Under the pieces are notes generated by a model. It was not told the DNA's origin, did not search any database, and saw nothing but the letters and a program-made list of their open reading frames with translations. Of a DNA stretch of 64,000 bases, positions 34,089-44,977 are shown one piece after another. The DNA is from an uncultured bacterium. Its GTDB lineage: Bacteria > Krumholzibacteriota > Krumholzibacteriia > LZORAL124-64-63. How positions within the stretch are numbered: position 1 is the first letter of the stretch; the number at the start of each line of letters is the position of its first letter. The stretch lies in NCBI GenBank assembly GCA_937864225.1, contig CALMJK010000005.1, positions 1-64,000 of the forward strand, given 5' to 3'. Both the position numbers and the translations under genes were made by a program.

Positions 34089-34939
34089 CCTCGTGCGGGT
34101 TTGCGGCCGATGTACAGGAGCTCCTGGCTAAACACGGCGTTCTCCGGGCCGTGCCGTCGGAATAGGAGGTTGAACAGCACGTTCAGGCCGAGTTGTGCCT
34201 TGTGGAGGATCGACAGCAAGTGGCGCTTCGGCGAGCCCGGCGTGGCCTGGAGCTTCTGGAAACTGAAGAGCCCGTGGTAGTCGCAGTGCAACTCTTCCAG
34301 TCCGGTCGGCCTGAAGAGCGCAGCGTAGCGGTCTCGGTTCATGATCTCATAGTTGTGGATCTTCAGCCACTCGGGTTGGAAGAAGCGGACCAGGGGACCG
34401 TACACGCCCTTCAGGTTCGGGATCATGACAATAAGCGTGCCGCCTGGCTTGAGGATCGCGGCATGCTTGTTAACGGCGTCAATCGGGTTTGCGCAGTGCT
34501 CCAGGAAGCTCCACGACAGCACAATGTCGAAGCCGTCCCGGTACTTGTCCTGGAAAGCCTGGCCGAAGAAATCCGCGTGGATGACGTTGTTCTCGGGCAA
34601 GCCATGGGCGCGGAACAGCCGACGATTGACGTCCGCCCCCGTGTCGGAGTACTCGACGCCGAACGGCTCGTATCCCAACCGTGCGTGGAACTCCATCAGT
34701 CTCAGCCCCGGCGCGCTGCCGATCTCGATGATCGATCGCCCGGACCCCCGAGGCAGACAGCTAGGATACCACTGCCGCCACAGGTGTCGGTTGTTGTAAG
34801 CCTCCTTGAGGGTCAGAAGCCCGGGACCGAAGACCCGCCGCACAACCCGCTTGAAAGGCGAGGTGGATTGTGGGGCGACGGCAGCAGACTTGGCGCTCCA
34901 AACCCGGTCCCAATGCTGCTTGGTGGTCAAATCGCTCAT
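34085..34939 (-). CDS. Class I SAM-dependent methyltransferase
   Basis: A 284-residue methyltransferase. The SAM motif is SIIEIGSAPGLRLMEF, followed by GVEYSDTG, NVIHADFF and FDIVLSWSFLEHCANP, then LKPGGTLIVMIPN. This is the Methyltransf_11/23 type common in glycan clusters, where such enzymes methylate sugars or chain ends. The ATG at 34939 has AGAGGAAG upstream; the frame is open further but out of phase with protein-like sequence. It is 56 bases after the epimerase gene and overlaps the glycosyltransferase start. The acceptor is unknown. Confidence 0.88.
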   Translation of the reverse strand: MSDLTTKQHWDRVWSAKSAAVAPQSTSPFKRVVRRVFGPGLLTLKEAYNNRHLWRQWYPSCLPRGSGRSIIEIGSAPGLRLMEFHARLGYEPFGVEYSDTGADVNRRLFRAHGLPENNVIHADFFGQAFQDKYRDGFDIVLSWSFLEHCANPIDAVNKHAAILKPGGTLIVMIPNLKGVYGPLVRFFQPEWLKIHNYEIMNRDRYAALFRPTGLEELHCDYHGLFSFQKLQATPGSPKRHLLSILHKAQLGLNVLFNLLFRRHGPENAVFSQELLYIGRKPARG

Positions 34940-34995
34940 GCGGGCTTCCTCTCCAGCCAGAGGCCGAGTCCGCCGCAAAGAGGCGCGCGGACACG

Positions 34996-35958
34996 TCACC
35001 AGGGCGGCGAAAATTCCCCGCGATGCCAAGCCGCGAGTCGTCGCAGCCCTTCGCGCAACCCGATCCGTGGCTCGTACCCCAGCGCGCGTAGCTTGCTCCA
35101 GTCGCCGATGAGCCGCTGCACGTCGCCCGGCCAGCTCTGGCCGGTGAAGACCATTTCCGGCGGCGCGATGCCGAGCGTCTCGACGATCAGCTCTGCCAAC
35201 TCCCGTATGCTGATCGGCTCTTCGCCGCCGATGTTGAAGACTTCGCCGCGAGCATCGGGGTGGGCGCCGATGTGGAGCAGGGCCTGCACCGTGTCCGCCA
35301 CGTAGCTGTAGGTGCGCAGCTGGAGGCCGGTGCCGAGGATTTCGAGACGGCGCGGATCGCGGCGCAGTTTTTCGATGAGGTCGAACATCACGTACTTGCG
35401 CTGTCGCGGTCCGAAAGTGCTGAACAGACGTGCGCGCCGGTGGTCGAAGCCGTAGCAGCGGGCGTAGGCGTCGAGCAGGAACTCCGCGGCAAGCTTCGAC
35501 CCCGCGTAGGGCGACATGGGCCGCAGCGGGTGCGTCTCGTCCATCGGGTCCCGCAGCGGCTCCCCGTATACACTGGCCGTGGAGGGGAATATCAGACGCC
35601 CCGCGCCAGCGCGCCGGAAAGCCTCCATGACGCGGTAGGTGCCGCCGACGTTGATCTCGAAGTCCATCCCCGGCCGTTCCGATGAAAGGGGCACCGAGGC
35701 GTTCGCGGCCAGGTGGAAGAGGTAGTCGCACCCTCCGACCACGTCGTCGAGCGGCACGTCCTGGTCCAGGGATCTCTGCACGTACTCGATGCGGTCGATG
35801 ACAGCCGCCAGGTTGACCTGCGCGTCCCGCGCCAGGTGGTCGAGTGCCCTGACTCTTGCCCCCAGCTTCACCAACGCCTCGACGAGGTGCGAGCCGATGA
35901 AACCGCCAGCGCCGGTCACAACGACGGATCGCTGGTCGTAGGCGTTGCGCAGGTCCAT
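34996..35958 (-). CDS. Extended SDR NAD-dependent sugar epimerase/dehydratase (paralogue 1)
   Basis: A 320-residue nucleotide-sugar SDR. It shows the NAD motif TGAGGFIGSHLVEAL, LFHLAANASVP, the catalytic serine region FPSTASVYGEP, the YAGSK active site (Y-x3-K), and FGPRQRKYVM. The pattern is that of UDP-glucose/UDP-GlcNAc 4-epimerases and UDP-glucuronate decarboxylases; the exact reaction cannot be read. It ends AWHRGEFSPPW. A close paralogue at 40303-41265 ends AWHRAEFSPPW, with matching motifs throughout. First gene of a minus-strand unit with a methyltransferase and a glycosyltransferase. Its promoter is probably 36009-36037. Confidence 0.88.
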   Translation of the reverse strand: MDLRNAYDQRSVVVTGAGGFIGSHLVEALVKLGARVRALDHLARDAQVNLAAVIDRIEYVQRSLDQDVPLDDVVGGCDYLFHLAANASVPLSSERPGMDFEINVGGTYRVMEAFRRAGAGRLIFPSTASVYGEPLRDPMDETHPLRPMSPYAGSKLAAEFLLDAYARCYGFDHRRARLFSTFGPRQRKYVMFDLIEKLRRDPRRLEILGTGLQLRTYSYVADTVQALLHIGAHPDARGEVFNIGGEEPISIRELAELIVETLGIAPPEMVFTGQSWPGDVQRLIGDWSKLRALGYEPRIGLREGLRRLAAWHRGEFSPPW

Positions 35959-36008
35959 CAGGAAGGCCCATCCTGGGTTGCGGGAGGCCGAGCAGGCGAC
36001 AGGCCACC

Positions 36009-36037
36009 ATACTAGAGGCGTCGGTTGCGGCTGTCAA
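36009..36037 (-). promoter_or_regulatory. Sigma-70 promoter for the epimerase-methyltransferase-GT unit
   Basis: On the minus strand a consensus TTGACA (36037-36032) and TAGTAT (36014-36009) are 17 bases apart, 50 bases upstream of the epimerase ATG. It is back-to-back with the promoter at 36070. Confidence 0.6.
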
Positions 36038-36069
36038 AGGCCGGTGGGGCGCGCGCCGTGCTTGGGGGG

Positions 36070-36099
36070 TTGAGAAGAGGTGGGCATCTGCGTCATAAT
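36070..36099 (+). promoter_or_regulatory. Sigma-70 promoter for the asparagine-synthase-like gene unit
   Basis: TTGAGA (36070-36075) and CATAAT (36094-36099) are 18 bases apart, each with five of six consensus bases. It lies 65 bases before the GTG start at 36165 and drives the plus-strand unit to gmd. Confidence 0.6.
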
Positions 36100-36164
36100 G
36101 GTATGTTTCCCGGCTGGCCCGGTCGTTCCACCGGGCACCGGTCCCCTTCGCCCGAGGCAAGCGT

Positions 36165-38045
36165 GTGGCCGGCGTGTTTTGCATGGTGGCTCCTCCCGGT
36201 ATGCCTGCCGCCGCAGCGGTCGCGCGGCGCCTCGCCGCATTGATGACGCTGTTCCCCTGGCAGTGCGCCCGTGTCGAGGAGGTCGGACCGGGGCGCGTGT
36301 GGCTGGGCGCAATCGTCAACGACGGCGCGCCAGCAGCGCTGGACGCCGCCCTCTCCGTGCAGGGCAGGGCCGCCGCCGCCGTGGAGGGCTGGTTCCTTCG
36401 TGCCCGCCAGGCATGCGGGGCCGAAGGGGAGATCGCAGCCGGGAGGCACGCCGCCGCCGCCCTGAGTGCCTATCGGGGCTGCAGCGACCGCTTTGCGGGG
36501 GCGCTCGAGGGCCAGTTCAACGCGATCGTCTACGACGGCGAGGCGCGACGAATCGTCGCGGCGAACAGCCGGGTCGAGCACACTCCCCTGTACGTTTGGC
36601 AGGGCGATGACGCCTGCTTGATGTCCACCAGTCTGGGACCCATGGGCGCGTGCGGCCTGTTCACGCCGCGTCTGGACGCACGCGCCGCGGCCACCTTCTT
36701 GGCTTACGGGCAGCTGTTCGCCGATCAAACCCTGCTTGAGGGCGTGAGGGTCATGGATCAGGCCTCCGTCCTCGAATGGACCGTTGACGAAGGGCGCTCT
36801 CGCGCCGTCCGGTACTGGGACATGGGTCGCATCATGCCGGCGCGCGACGATCTGACGCTCGCCCAGCACGCGGGGGAGTTGTGCGACGCCCTGCGCGCCG
36901 CGGGTCGCCTGGCCGCGCGCCGTCCGGGCCGTTACGTCGTGGGGCTGTCCGGCGGGCTGGACTCCCGCCTGAACCTGGCCGCGGTCGCGCCGCACGTGGA
37001 CGGGCTGAAGGCCTGGACGTTCGGAGCGCCCGGAGCCTCGGACCTGAGCACGGCCGGTGAAATCTGCCGGCTTCTGGGCATCGAGCACCTCACCTATGGG
37101 ATAGAACCAGAGGCGGCGCCGCGCAACGCCTCCGACTTCGTAGCGACCGTGGACGGAGCCGTGACAGCGGCCTTCGCCTACCAGTTGGACCGAGCTCGGG
37201 ACCTGCGCAACCGCGCGGACATCGTGCTCAATGGCTACGCCGGCGAGGTCATCGTGCGCGGTCACCTCGTGGATCTTAAGGAGAAGGATTGGGTGCCCTG
37301 GGCGAAGGACCGGCTCGGACTCGGTCCGCGCGCGCCTCACCCCAGGGCCGAGCGTAACGGCACGCTGGCGGATATTCTGATGTTCCTGCGCCGGAAAAGC
37401 GGTCGCCTGTCTGGTCTTGCCGGGCTCACGCGACCCGCGGCCCCGCTCTTCGACGACTTGGCGCTGCCGGTGCTGACGAAACTGCGGGAATCGGTGCCGA
37501 CCCACCTCTTGATCGAAGCTTGGAGCCTGGAGACCAGAGGCCGGCGATGGACGCTGATGGGTGTCATCAGCGACCGACACTTCTACGCTGACGGCAGCGT
37601 GTTCTACGACTACGACTTCCGGGACCGCTGCTTCGCGACTCCAGTGCGGATCCGGCGAGGCGGGCGGCTCTACCCCCCCTTGCTCCGCGCACTGCATCAA
37701 GGCTTGGCCGAGCTCCCCTCCGGCAACACCGGGCTTCCGGTGGGAGCGTCCCGGGCCCGGATCGTCGCCCGTCGCATGGCCGCCCGGCTCGGCGGCGCCG
37801 GAGGCGGAAAGACGAAGTCCACCGGCGCCTCGCCCGCGGCTTGGACGCGCGGCGTCCTGCGCGATCACTACCAGGAGTTGCTGGCCGATCCTCGGACGCG
37901 TGGCAGGACGTGGTGGGACGGGGAGGCGCTGGCGGGACGATGGCGCTCGCATCTGGCTGGCGAGATCGATTTCTCCGCCGAACTGGGTCTGATCGAGACG
38001 GTCGAGCTGTTTGCGCGCCGGTGGGTGGACGGTACGGGAGGCTAA
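36165..38045 (+). CDS. Asparagine-synthase-like amidotransferase lacking the glutaminase cysteine
   Basis: A 626-residue protein with the Asn_synthase two-domain plan. The synthetase domain has the PP-loop VVGLSGGLDSRLNLA near residue 265, which activates a carboxylate with ATP. The N-terminal domain looks like a class II glutaminase fold but begins MAGVFC instead of MCGIFG, so the catalytic Cys2 is replaced by alanine and glutamine hydrolysis should be lost. Such proteins are common in exopolysaccharide clusters, where they may amidate a uronic acid using free ammonia; that is inference. The GTG at 36165 has GAGG seven bases upstream. Next gene: a glycosyltransferase 66 bases on. Confidence 0.85.
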   Translation: MAGVFCMVAPPGMPAAAAVARRLAALMTLFPWQCARVEEVGPGRVWLGAIVNDGAPAALDAALSVQGRAAAAVEGWFLRARQACGAEGEIAAGRHAAAALSAYRGCSDRFAGALEGQFNAIVYDGEARRIVAANSRVEHTPLYVWQGDDACLMSTSLGPMGACGLFTPRLDARAAATFLAYGQLFADQTLLEGVRVMDQASVLEWTVDEGRSRAVRYWDMGRIMPARDDLTLAQHAGELCDALRAAGRLAARRPGRYVVGLSGGLDSRLNLAAVAPHVDGLKAWTFGAPGASDLSTAGEICRLLGIEHLTYGIEPEAAPRNASDFVATVDGAVTAAFAYQLDRARDLRNRADIVLNGYAGEVIVRGHLVDLKEKDWVPWAKDRLGLGPRAPHPRAERNGTLADILMFLRRKSGRLSGLAGLTRPAAPLFDDLALPVLTKLRESVPTHLLIEAWSLETRGRRWTLMGVISDRHFYADGSVFYDYDFRDRCFATPVRIRRGGRLYPPLLRALHQGLAELPSGNTGLPVGASRARIVARRMAARLGGAGGGKTKSTGASPAAWTRGVLRDHYQELLADPRTRGRTWWDGEALAGRWRSHLAGEIDFSAELGLIETVELFARRWVDGTGG

Positions 38046-38111
38046 GGCGTTGCCTGAGCTCGCCGATCCTGCCGTGTCGTTCCGCCGCCGGCCCGCGCGA
38101 AAGGAGCGTGC

Positions 38112-40290
<2,179 letters not shown>

Positions 40291-40302
40291 GCGGCGCGGC
40301 CC

Positions 40303-41265
40303 TCACCACGGCGGGGAGAACTCGGCCCGGTGCCAAGCGACCAGGCGACGCAAGCCGTCGCGCAGGTCGTGGCGGGGGGCATAGCCCAGGCTCGCCAGCC
40401 GTTCGATCGCCCCGATCATGCGAGCGACGTCGCCCCGCCAACTGCTCTGCGTGTAGGTGACCACCGGCGGCGGTATCTGCACCTCCTGCAGGAGGAGCGG
40501 AACGAGCGATCGGATGCTCACGGGCCGGCCTCCCGCCACGTTGTATACGCCGCCGTGCGCGTCCGGATGGGCACCGACGAGCATCAGCGCTTGCACCGTG
40601 TCCGCCACGTAGTTGTAGTCGCGCTCCTGGTCGCCCGTGCCGATCACTTCCAGCCTGGTCGGGTCGCTGCGCAGTTTCTCAAGCAGGTCGTACATGACAT
40701 AGCGTCGCTGGCGTGGCCCGTATGTGTTGAAGATCCGCACCCGTCGCACGTCGAGGTCGTAGCAGCGGCCGTGGGCCGCGAGCAGGAATTCCGCGGCCAA
40801 CTTGCTGCCGCCATAGGGCGACTGCGGCCGCAGGGGGTGATCCTCGTCCATCGGACCGTCCAGCGGTTCGCCGTATACGGCGGCGGAGGACGCGAACACC
40901 ACGCGCCCGCGGCTTCTCCGGCGCACCGCGTCGATGACGCGGAAGGTGCCGGTGACGTTGGCGTTGAAGTCGTACAGAGGATCCGCCGACGAGCGAGGCA
41001 CCGAGGCGTTGGCCGCGAGGTGAAAAACGAAATCGCACCCGTCCAGGGCGCGGCGCAGAAGCTCAGAATCGAGCACGCTTCCCAGGTGGAATTCGATCCG
41101 GCCAGCGGAGGCATCGAGATTTGCCATGCGGCCCGCGGACAGATCGTCGAGGCAGCGCACGCGGGCCCCCGCCGCGACGAGACCGTCAACGAGGTGCGAG
41201 CCAATGAAGCCGGCGGCGCCGGTCACGAGCACGTTCCTCTCCCGATATGTCTCGGCGATGTCCAC
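40303..41265 (-). CDS. Extended SDR NAD-dependent sugar epimerase/dehydratase (paralogue 2)
   Basis: A 320-residue SDR closely related to the product of 34996-35958. It has TGAAGFIGSHLVDGL, FHLAANASVP, ASSAAVYGEP, the YGGSK active site, YGPRQRRYVMYDLLEKL, and the same ending, AWHRAEFSPPW. Differences such as YNYVADTVQAL for YSYVADTVQAL suggest related reactions on similar nucleotide sugars. The GTG at 41265 has GGAAAGG upstream. It converges on gmd with a 12-base gap and is monocistronic. A GTTCGC / GCGAAC hairpin (41298-41316) lies in its leader. Confidence 0.88.
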   Translation of the reverse strand: MDIAETYRERNVLVTGAAGFIGSHLVDGLVAAGARVRCLDDLSAGRMANLDASAGRIEFHLGSVLDSELLRRALDGCDFVFHLAANASVPRSSADPLYDFNANVTGTFRVIDAVRRRSRGRVVFASSAAVYGEPLDGPMDEDHPLRPQSPYGGSKLAAEFLLAAHGRCYDLDVRRVRIFNTYGPRQRRYVMYDLLEKLRSDPTRLEVIGTGDQERDYNYVADTVQALMLVGAHPDAHGGVYNVAGGRPVSIRSLVPLLLQEVQIPPPVVTYTQSSWRGDVARMIGAIERLASLGYAPRHDLRDGLRRLVAWHRAEFSPPW

Positions 41266-41358
41266 CGCGTTCCTTTCCTGCTGTCGCGGCCGGAGCCGTT
41301 CGCGCTACGGGCGAACAGCGGCCCGCATAAAGATTTGGTCGTCCCGGGTCGGATACGC

Positions 41359-41388
41359 ATGATACGCTCGTTGTTGCCGGTAGGACAA
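41359..41388 (-). promoter_or_regulatory. Candidate sigma-70 promoter for SDR paralogue 2
   Basis: On the minus strand TTGTCC (41388-41383) and TATCAT (41364-41359) are 18 bases apart, giving a leader of about 88 bases. The hexamers resemble those before the NYN gene (TTGGAC-N18-TATCAT). Confidence 0.5.
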
Positions 41389-41497
41389 TCGCCCCCTTGG
41401 CGCCTCCCGGCACGTCAAGTCATGCCACGCGCGCCGAGTGCGTGCCGCGCCCCGGGGCACGGCGGACGCGTGGCCGTCGTGCGCGCAAGGAGACCGG

Positions 41498-42649
41498 ATG
41501 ATGAAAGTCGCCCTGCTCGGGCCCTATCCCGTGGACGAGAACTTCACGCGGGGCGGGGTCGAGAAGGTGACCTTCAATACCGTATTGGGTTTCCAGGGCC
41601 GGGACGACGTTGAATTGCACGTCGTGGCGCCCGGTTATCTCGTTGGGCGGGATCACGAGAGACGCACGGGTCGCGTCACGATCCATCACCTCCAGCGCCA
41701 GCGCCGGTTTTGCTTGCCCACGTTCAACGCGTTGACCGTTCTGAAGGCTCGTCGCGCGATCCGCAAGCTGGCGCCGGATTTGATCCACTGCCAGGAGAGC
41801 GGTCTGGAGTCGTTCATCGCGTCGGGTCTGGGATTGCCCACGGTGGTCACGGTGCACGCGATTTTCAGGAACGAGTCGAAGTTCTACCCCGGCCTGGTCG
41901 CTCAGTTGCGCTACCGGCAGGTCGGGCTGCTGGCGCGGCTGGCGGAACCGCATGTCGCGCGGTACATCGCCAGCAGCATGTACGCGTACAAGGAATTGCA
42001 GCGGCTGGCCCAGAAAGTGCACGGCGTCATAGAGAACCCGATCGAGCAGCGCTACTTCGACGTTCCGGACGAGCAGGTCGCGGGCCGGATCCTGTTCTCG
42101 GGCACCATGTATCCGCGCAAGGGGGTGCACGACCTCGTGAGCGCGGCGGGCCGGCTTGGCGAGCGCGGAGTCGATTTCTCCCTGCACATCACGGGGCAGG
42201 TGCACTCGCCGGATTACCTCGAGCAGGTGCGCGCGAAGGCCTCCGCGGGCGGGATCACCGACCGCGTGGCCTTCAAGGGGCTGCTCAGCGAGGACGATCT
42301 GGCGCGCGAGTTCGCGGAGGCCGCGGTCGTGGTCCTGCCGTCCTACGCCGAGACTTCTCCGATGTTCATCCAGCAAGCGATGGCCGCAGGCAAAGCGATC
42401 ATCGCCACGCGCGTGGGAGGCCTGCCGTACTTGATCGAAGACGGCGTTTCGGGACTGTTGTTCGAGCCCGGCGACGTGAGCGGCCTCACGGATCGCCTTG
42501 TCAGCCTGCTCGGCGACGAGGCGATGCGCCGCCGCCTCGGTGCGCGGGCTAGGGCCGAGGCGGTTGCGCGCTTCAGCGCGACAGAGGTGGCGGCGAAGAC
42601 CGTCGAGGTCTATCGCGAGGTCCTCGGCGGAAGGACTGCCGGGCGATGA
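41498..42649 (+). CDS. GT4-type glycosyltransferase
   Basis: A 383-residue GT-B enzyme beginning MMKVALLGPYPVDENFTRGGVEKV. The donor domain has ILFSGTMYPRKGVHDLV, FKGLLSEDDLAREF, VVVLPSYAETSPMFIQQAMAAG and ATRVGGLPYLIEDGVSG, the GT4 signature. The ATG at 41498 has AAGGAG upstream; the frame is open to 41438 without a ribosome site. It opens a long plus-strand unit (GT, GT, wecB, MBOAT, SGNH, MBOAT, SGNH). The next glycosyltransferase overlaps it by ATGA. Confidence 0.9.
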   Translation: MMKVALLGPYPVDENFTRGGVEKVTFNTVLGFQGRDDVELHVVAPGYLVGRDHERRTGRVTIHHLQRQRRFCLPTFNALTVLKARRAIRKLAPDLIHCQESGLESFIASGLGLPTVVTVHAIFRNESKFYPGLVAQLRYRQVGLLARLAEPHVARYIASSMYAYKELQRLAQKVHGVIENPIEQRYFDVPDEQVAGRILFSGTMYPRKGVHDLVSAAGRLGERGVDFSLHITGQVHSPDYLEQVRAKASAGGITDRVAFKGLLSEDDLAREFAEAAVVVLPSYAETSPMFIQQAMAAGKAIIATRVGGLPYLIEDGVSGLLFEPGDVSGLTDRLVSLLGDEAMRRRLGARARAEAVARFSATEVAAKTVEVYREVLGGRTAGR

Positions 42650-43851
42650 GGGCTCTCTGGATTGCCAGCATGCTCCCGTCGCGCTTCAACTGGCTTGCGG
42701 GTCCGTGGAATCTGCGCAGCATGGTCGCGTTGCGCGATATCGCGGACGTGCAAGTCATGGCGGTATGTCCGGTATCGCTCACCCCTCCGGCGGCGCTGGT
42801 CGGACGGTTCCCGCCGGACATCAAGGCTCTGTGGAACTGGTTCGGCGCGCGGACGGGGAATCAAGGCGGGGCGGACCTGCAGGGTCTGAGAGTCGACTAC
42901 CTGCGCTGGGCTTGGCCGCCGAAGGCGCTTTTCTGGCGCTGGGAGGGAAGGCTGCTCTACGGGCAGTTGAGAGGGGCGCTGGCGAAGATCGTGCGGGATT
43001 TCCAGCCCGACGTGATCCATGCACCCTGGCTGCACCCCGAGGGCTCCGCGGCCTGTCTGCTGGGCGCGGAGCACGGAATACCGGTGATCGCTCAGGGCAT
43101 TGGCAACGACGCGAATTACTATCTGCACCGGTACGCTGGCCGCGAACTGGTCATCCGCGATCTCCAGCAAGCTGCGGCTCTGATGTTCAATTGTCAGTCC
43201 ACGCGCGACATGGCGCGGCGGGCGGGGCTCGACCATCCCCGCGTGCGCGTCATCTACCACGGGGTGGATGTCGAGAAATTCACGCCGCCGGCGGCGCCTC
43301 CGAGCAACGAGGTGAAGCGCGTAATCACAGTCGCGCAACTGATCCCGCGCAAGAACCATCAACTTTTGCTAAGGGCGTTCGTGAAGCTGCCGCCCGCGGT
43401 GCAGCGCGCCACGGAACTGGAGTTCGTGGGCGGAGGCCCGGCGAGGCCGGGGCTCGAATCGCTGGCGCGCGAACTGGGAATCGCGGAAAAGGTCACGTTC
43501 GCAGGACGCCCGTCCCACGGCGAGCTTGTCCGCCGCCTTCAGCAGGCCGACGTGTATTGCCTGCCCACGCTGTCGGAAGGCATGCCCGTGGCGACGATAG
43601 AGGCCATGGCCTGCGGCCTGCCAGTCGTGGCGAGTGCGGTGGATGGAATACCCGAGTCCGTGATCGAAGGCGTCACGGGCCTGCTCGTGCCGCCCGAGGA
43701 CGCGGACGCTCTGGCCGCCGCCCTGCAGGTCGCGTTGGCGCGCGAATGGGACCGCGGCGCGGTGCGCGACCATGTGCTGAGCAAGTTCACCTGGAAGCTG
43801 TACGCGGAAAACGTGCGGGCCCTTTACGAGGATGTCATTCGTCGGAAGTGA
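42646..43851 (+). CDS. GT4-type glycosyltransferase
   Basis: A 401-residue GT-B enzyme. The N-terminal region has PDVIHAPWLHPEGSAA and AQGIGNDANYYLHRYAGREL; the donor domain has TVAQLIPRKNHQLLLRAF, VEFVGGGPARPG-like sequence, DVYCLPTLSEGMPVATIEAMACG and ASAVDGIPESVIEG. The spacing matches GT4 family members from exopolysaccharide loci. Its ATG overlaps the previous stop (ATGA at 42646), so both transferases are probably made together and may add consecutive sugars. Confidence 0.9.
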   Translation: MRALWIASMLPSRFNWLAGPWNLRSMVALRDIADVQVMAVCPVSLTPPAALVGRFPPDIKALWNWFGARTGNQGGADLQGLRVDYLRWAWPPKALFWRWEGRLLYGQLRGALAKIVRDFQPDVIHAPWLHPEGSAACLLGAEHGIPVIAQGIGNDANYYLHRYAGRELVIRDLQQAAALMFNCQSTRDMARRAGLDHPRVRVIYHGVDVEKFTPPAAPPSNEVKRVITVAQLIPRKNHQLLLRAFVKLPPAVQRATELEFVGGGPARPGLESLARELGIAEKVTFAGRPSHGELVRRLQQADVYCLPTLSEGMPVATIEAMACGLPVVASAVDGIPESVIEGVTGLLVPPEDADALAAALQVALAREWDRGAVRDHVLSKFTWKLYAENVRALYEDVIRRK

Positions 43852-43858
43852 TCGTCTC

Positions 43859-44965
43859 ATGCAAACACTCGTCTACCTCGTGGCTGGTGCTAGGCCAAAC
43901 TTCATGAAGGTCGGCCCGCTCTGGCACGCCTTCCAGGAGCACGCCGACGCGTTTCGCGTGAAGTTGCTGCACACGGGCCAGCACTATGACCCGAACATGT
44001 CGGACGTGTTTTTCCGCGACCTCGGCCTGCCGCGTCCCGACATCCATCTGGGTGTGGGCTCGGGCACGCACGCGGAGCAGACCGCGGCCGTCATGGTGGG
44101 TTTCGAGAAGGTCTGCCGCGCGGAGCGCCCTGATCTCGTGCTGGTGGTTGGCGACGTGAACTCCACGATGGCGGTGGCCATCACGGCCAAGAAGATGCTG
44201 ATTCCGGTCGGCCACGTGGAGGCCGGCCTGCGCAGCCGCGACTGGACTATGCCGGAAGAGGTCAACCGCATCCTGACGGATGTGATCTGCGACCATCTGT
44301 TCACGCCGTCGCCCGACGCCGACGACAATCTCGTCGCCGAGGGCATCGACCGCGCGCGCATCCATCTAGTCGGCAACATCATGATCGACAGCCTTGTGCG
44401 CGCCCTGGCGAAGGCGCGCACGCTCGCCCTGCACGCCGAACTGGGCGTGCCGGACGGGAGCTACGGACTCGTCACGCTGCACCGCCCCGCGAACGTGGAC
44501 GATCCGGCCAACCTCAAGCGGATGATCGAGGCCGTGGCCGCGCTGGGCGTGCCGCTCGTGTTTCCCGTGCACCCGCGCACCCGAAAGATCATGGAAGGCG
44601 CCGCCCTTGTCGGACGCAACGACGGGTCGGGCGGTCTCGTGCGGCTGCTTGATCCGGTCGGCTACCACGACTTCCTGAGTCTCGAACTGCACGCGCGCTT
44701 CATCGTGACCGACTCCGGAGGCATCCAGGAAGAGACCACCTATTTGGGCATTCCCTGTCTGACGCTGCGCCCCAACACCGAACGCCCCATCACGATCACC
44801 CAGGGCACGAACGAATTGGTCACGCTGGATCAATTGCAGGAGTCCGTGGCGCGAATCTTGGCCGGTCGCTGGAAGAAGGGACGGGTTCCCGACCTTTGGG
44901 ACGGACACTGCGCCGAACGGATCGTGGGTGTGCTGCGGCGGCTGCGCGCCGCGCCCGCAGCCTGA
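43859..44965 (+). CDS. wecB: UDP-N-acetylglucosamine 2-epimerase (non-hydrolysing)
   Basis: A 368-residue enzyme that interconverts UDP-GlcNAc and UDP-ManNAc. Family markers are GARPNFMKVGPLWHAF, TGQHYDPNMSDVFF, VVGDVNSTMA, GHVEAGLRS, EEVNRILTD, TLHRPANVDDP, HPRTRK, TDSGGIQEETTYLGIPCLTLRPNTERP and ITITQGTNELV. The ATG at 43859 gives the usual length and has GGAAG upstream; an ATG at 43832 would overlap the previous gene with no spacing to a ribosome site. UDP-ManNAc or its derivatives are therefore probable building blocks of the glycan. Confidence 0.95.
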   Translation: MQTLVYLVAGARPNFMKVGPLWHAFQEHADAFRVKLLHTGQHYDPNMSDVFFRDLGLPRPDIHLGVGSGTHAEQTAAVMVGFEKVCRAERPDLVLVVGDVNSTMAVAITAKKMLIPVGHVEAGLRSRDWTMPEEVNRILTDVICDHLFTPSPDADDNLVAEGIDRARIHLVGNIMIDSLVRALAKARTLALHAELGVPDGSYGLVTLHRPANVDDPANLKRMIEAVAALGVPLVFPVHPRTRKIMEGAALVGRNDGSGGLVRLLDPVGYHDFLSLELHARFIVTDSGGIQEETTYLGIPCLTLRPNTERPITITQGTNELVTLDQLQESVARILAGRWKKGRVPDLWDGHCAERIVGVLRRLRAAPAA

Positions 44966-44977
44966 CGGAGGAGGGTC

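Noticed and set aside
34940-36319. Upstream extension of the methyltransferase frame to 36319
   Set aside because: It overlaps the SDR gene in another phase. The ATG at 34939 has a ribosome site and starts the recognised domain.
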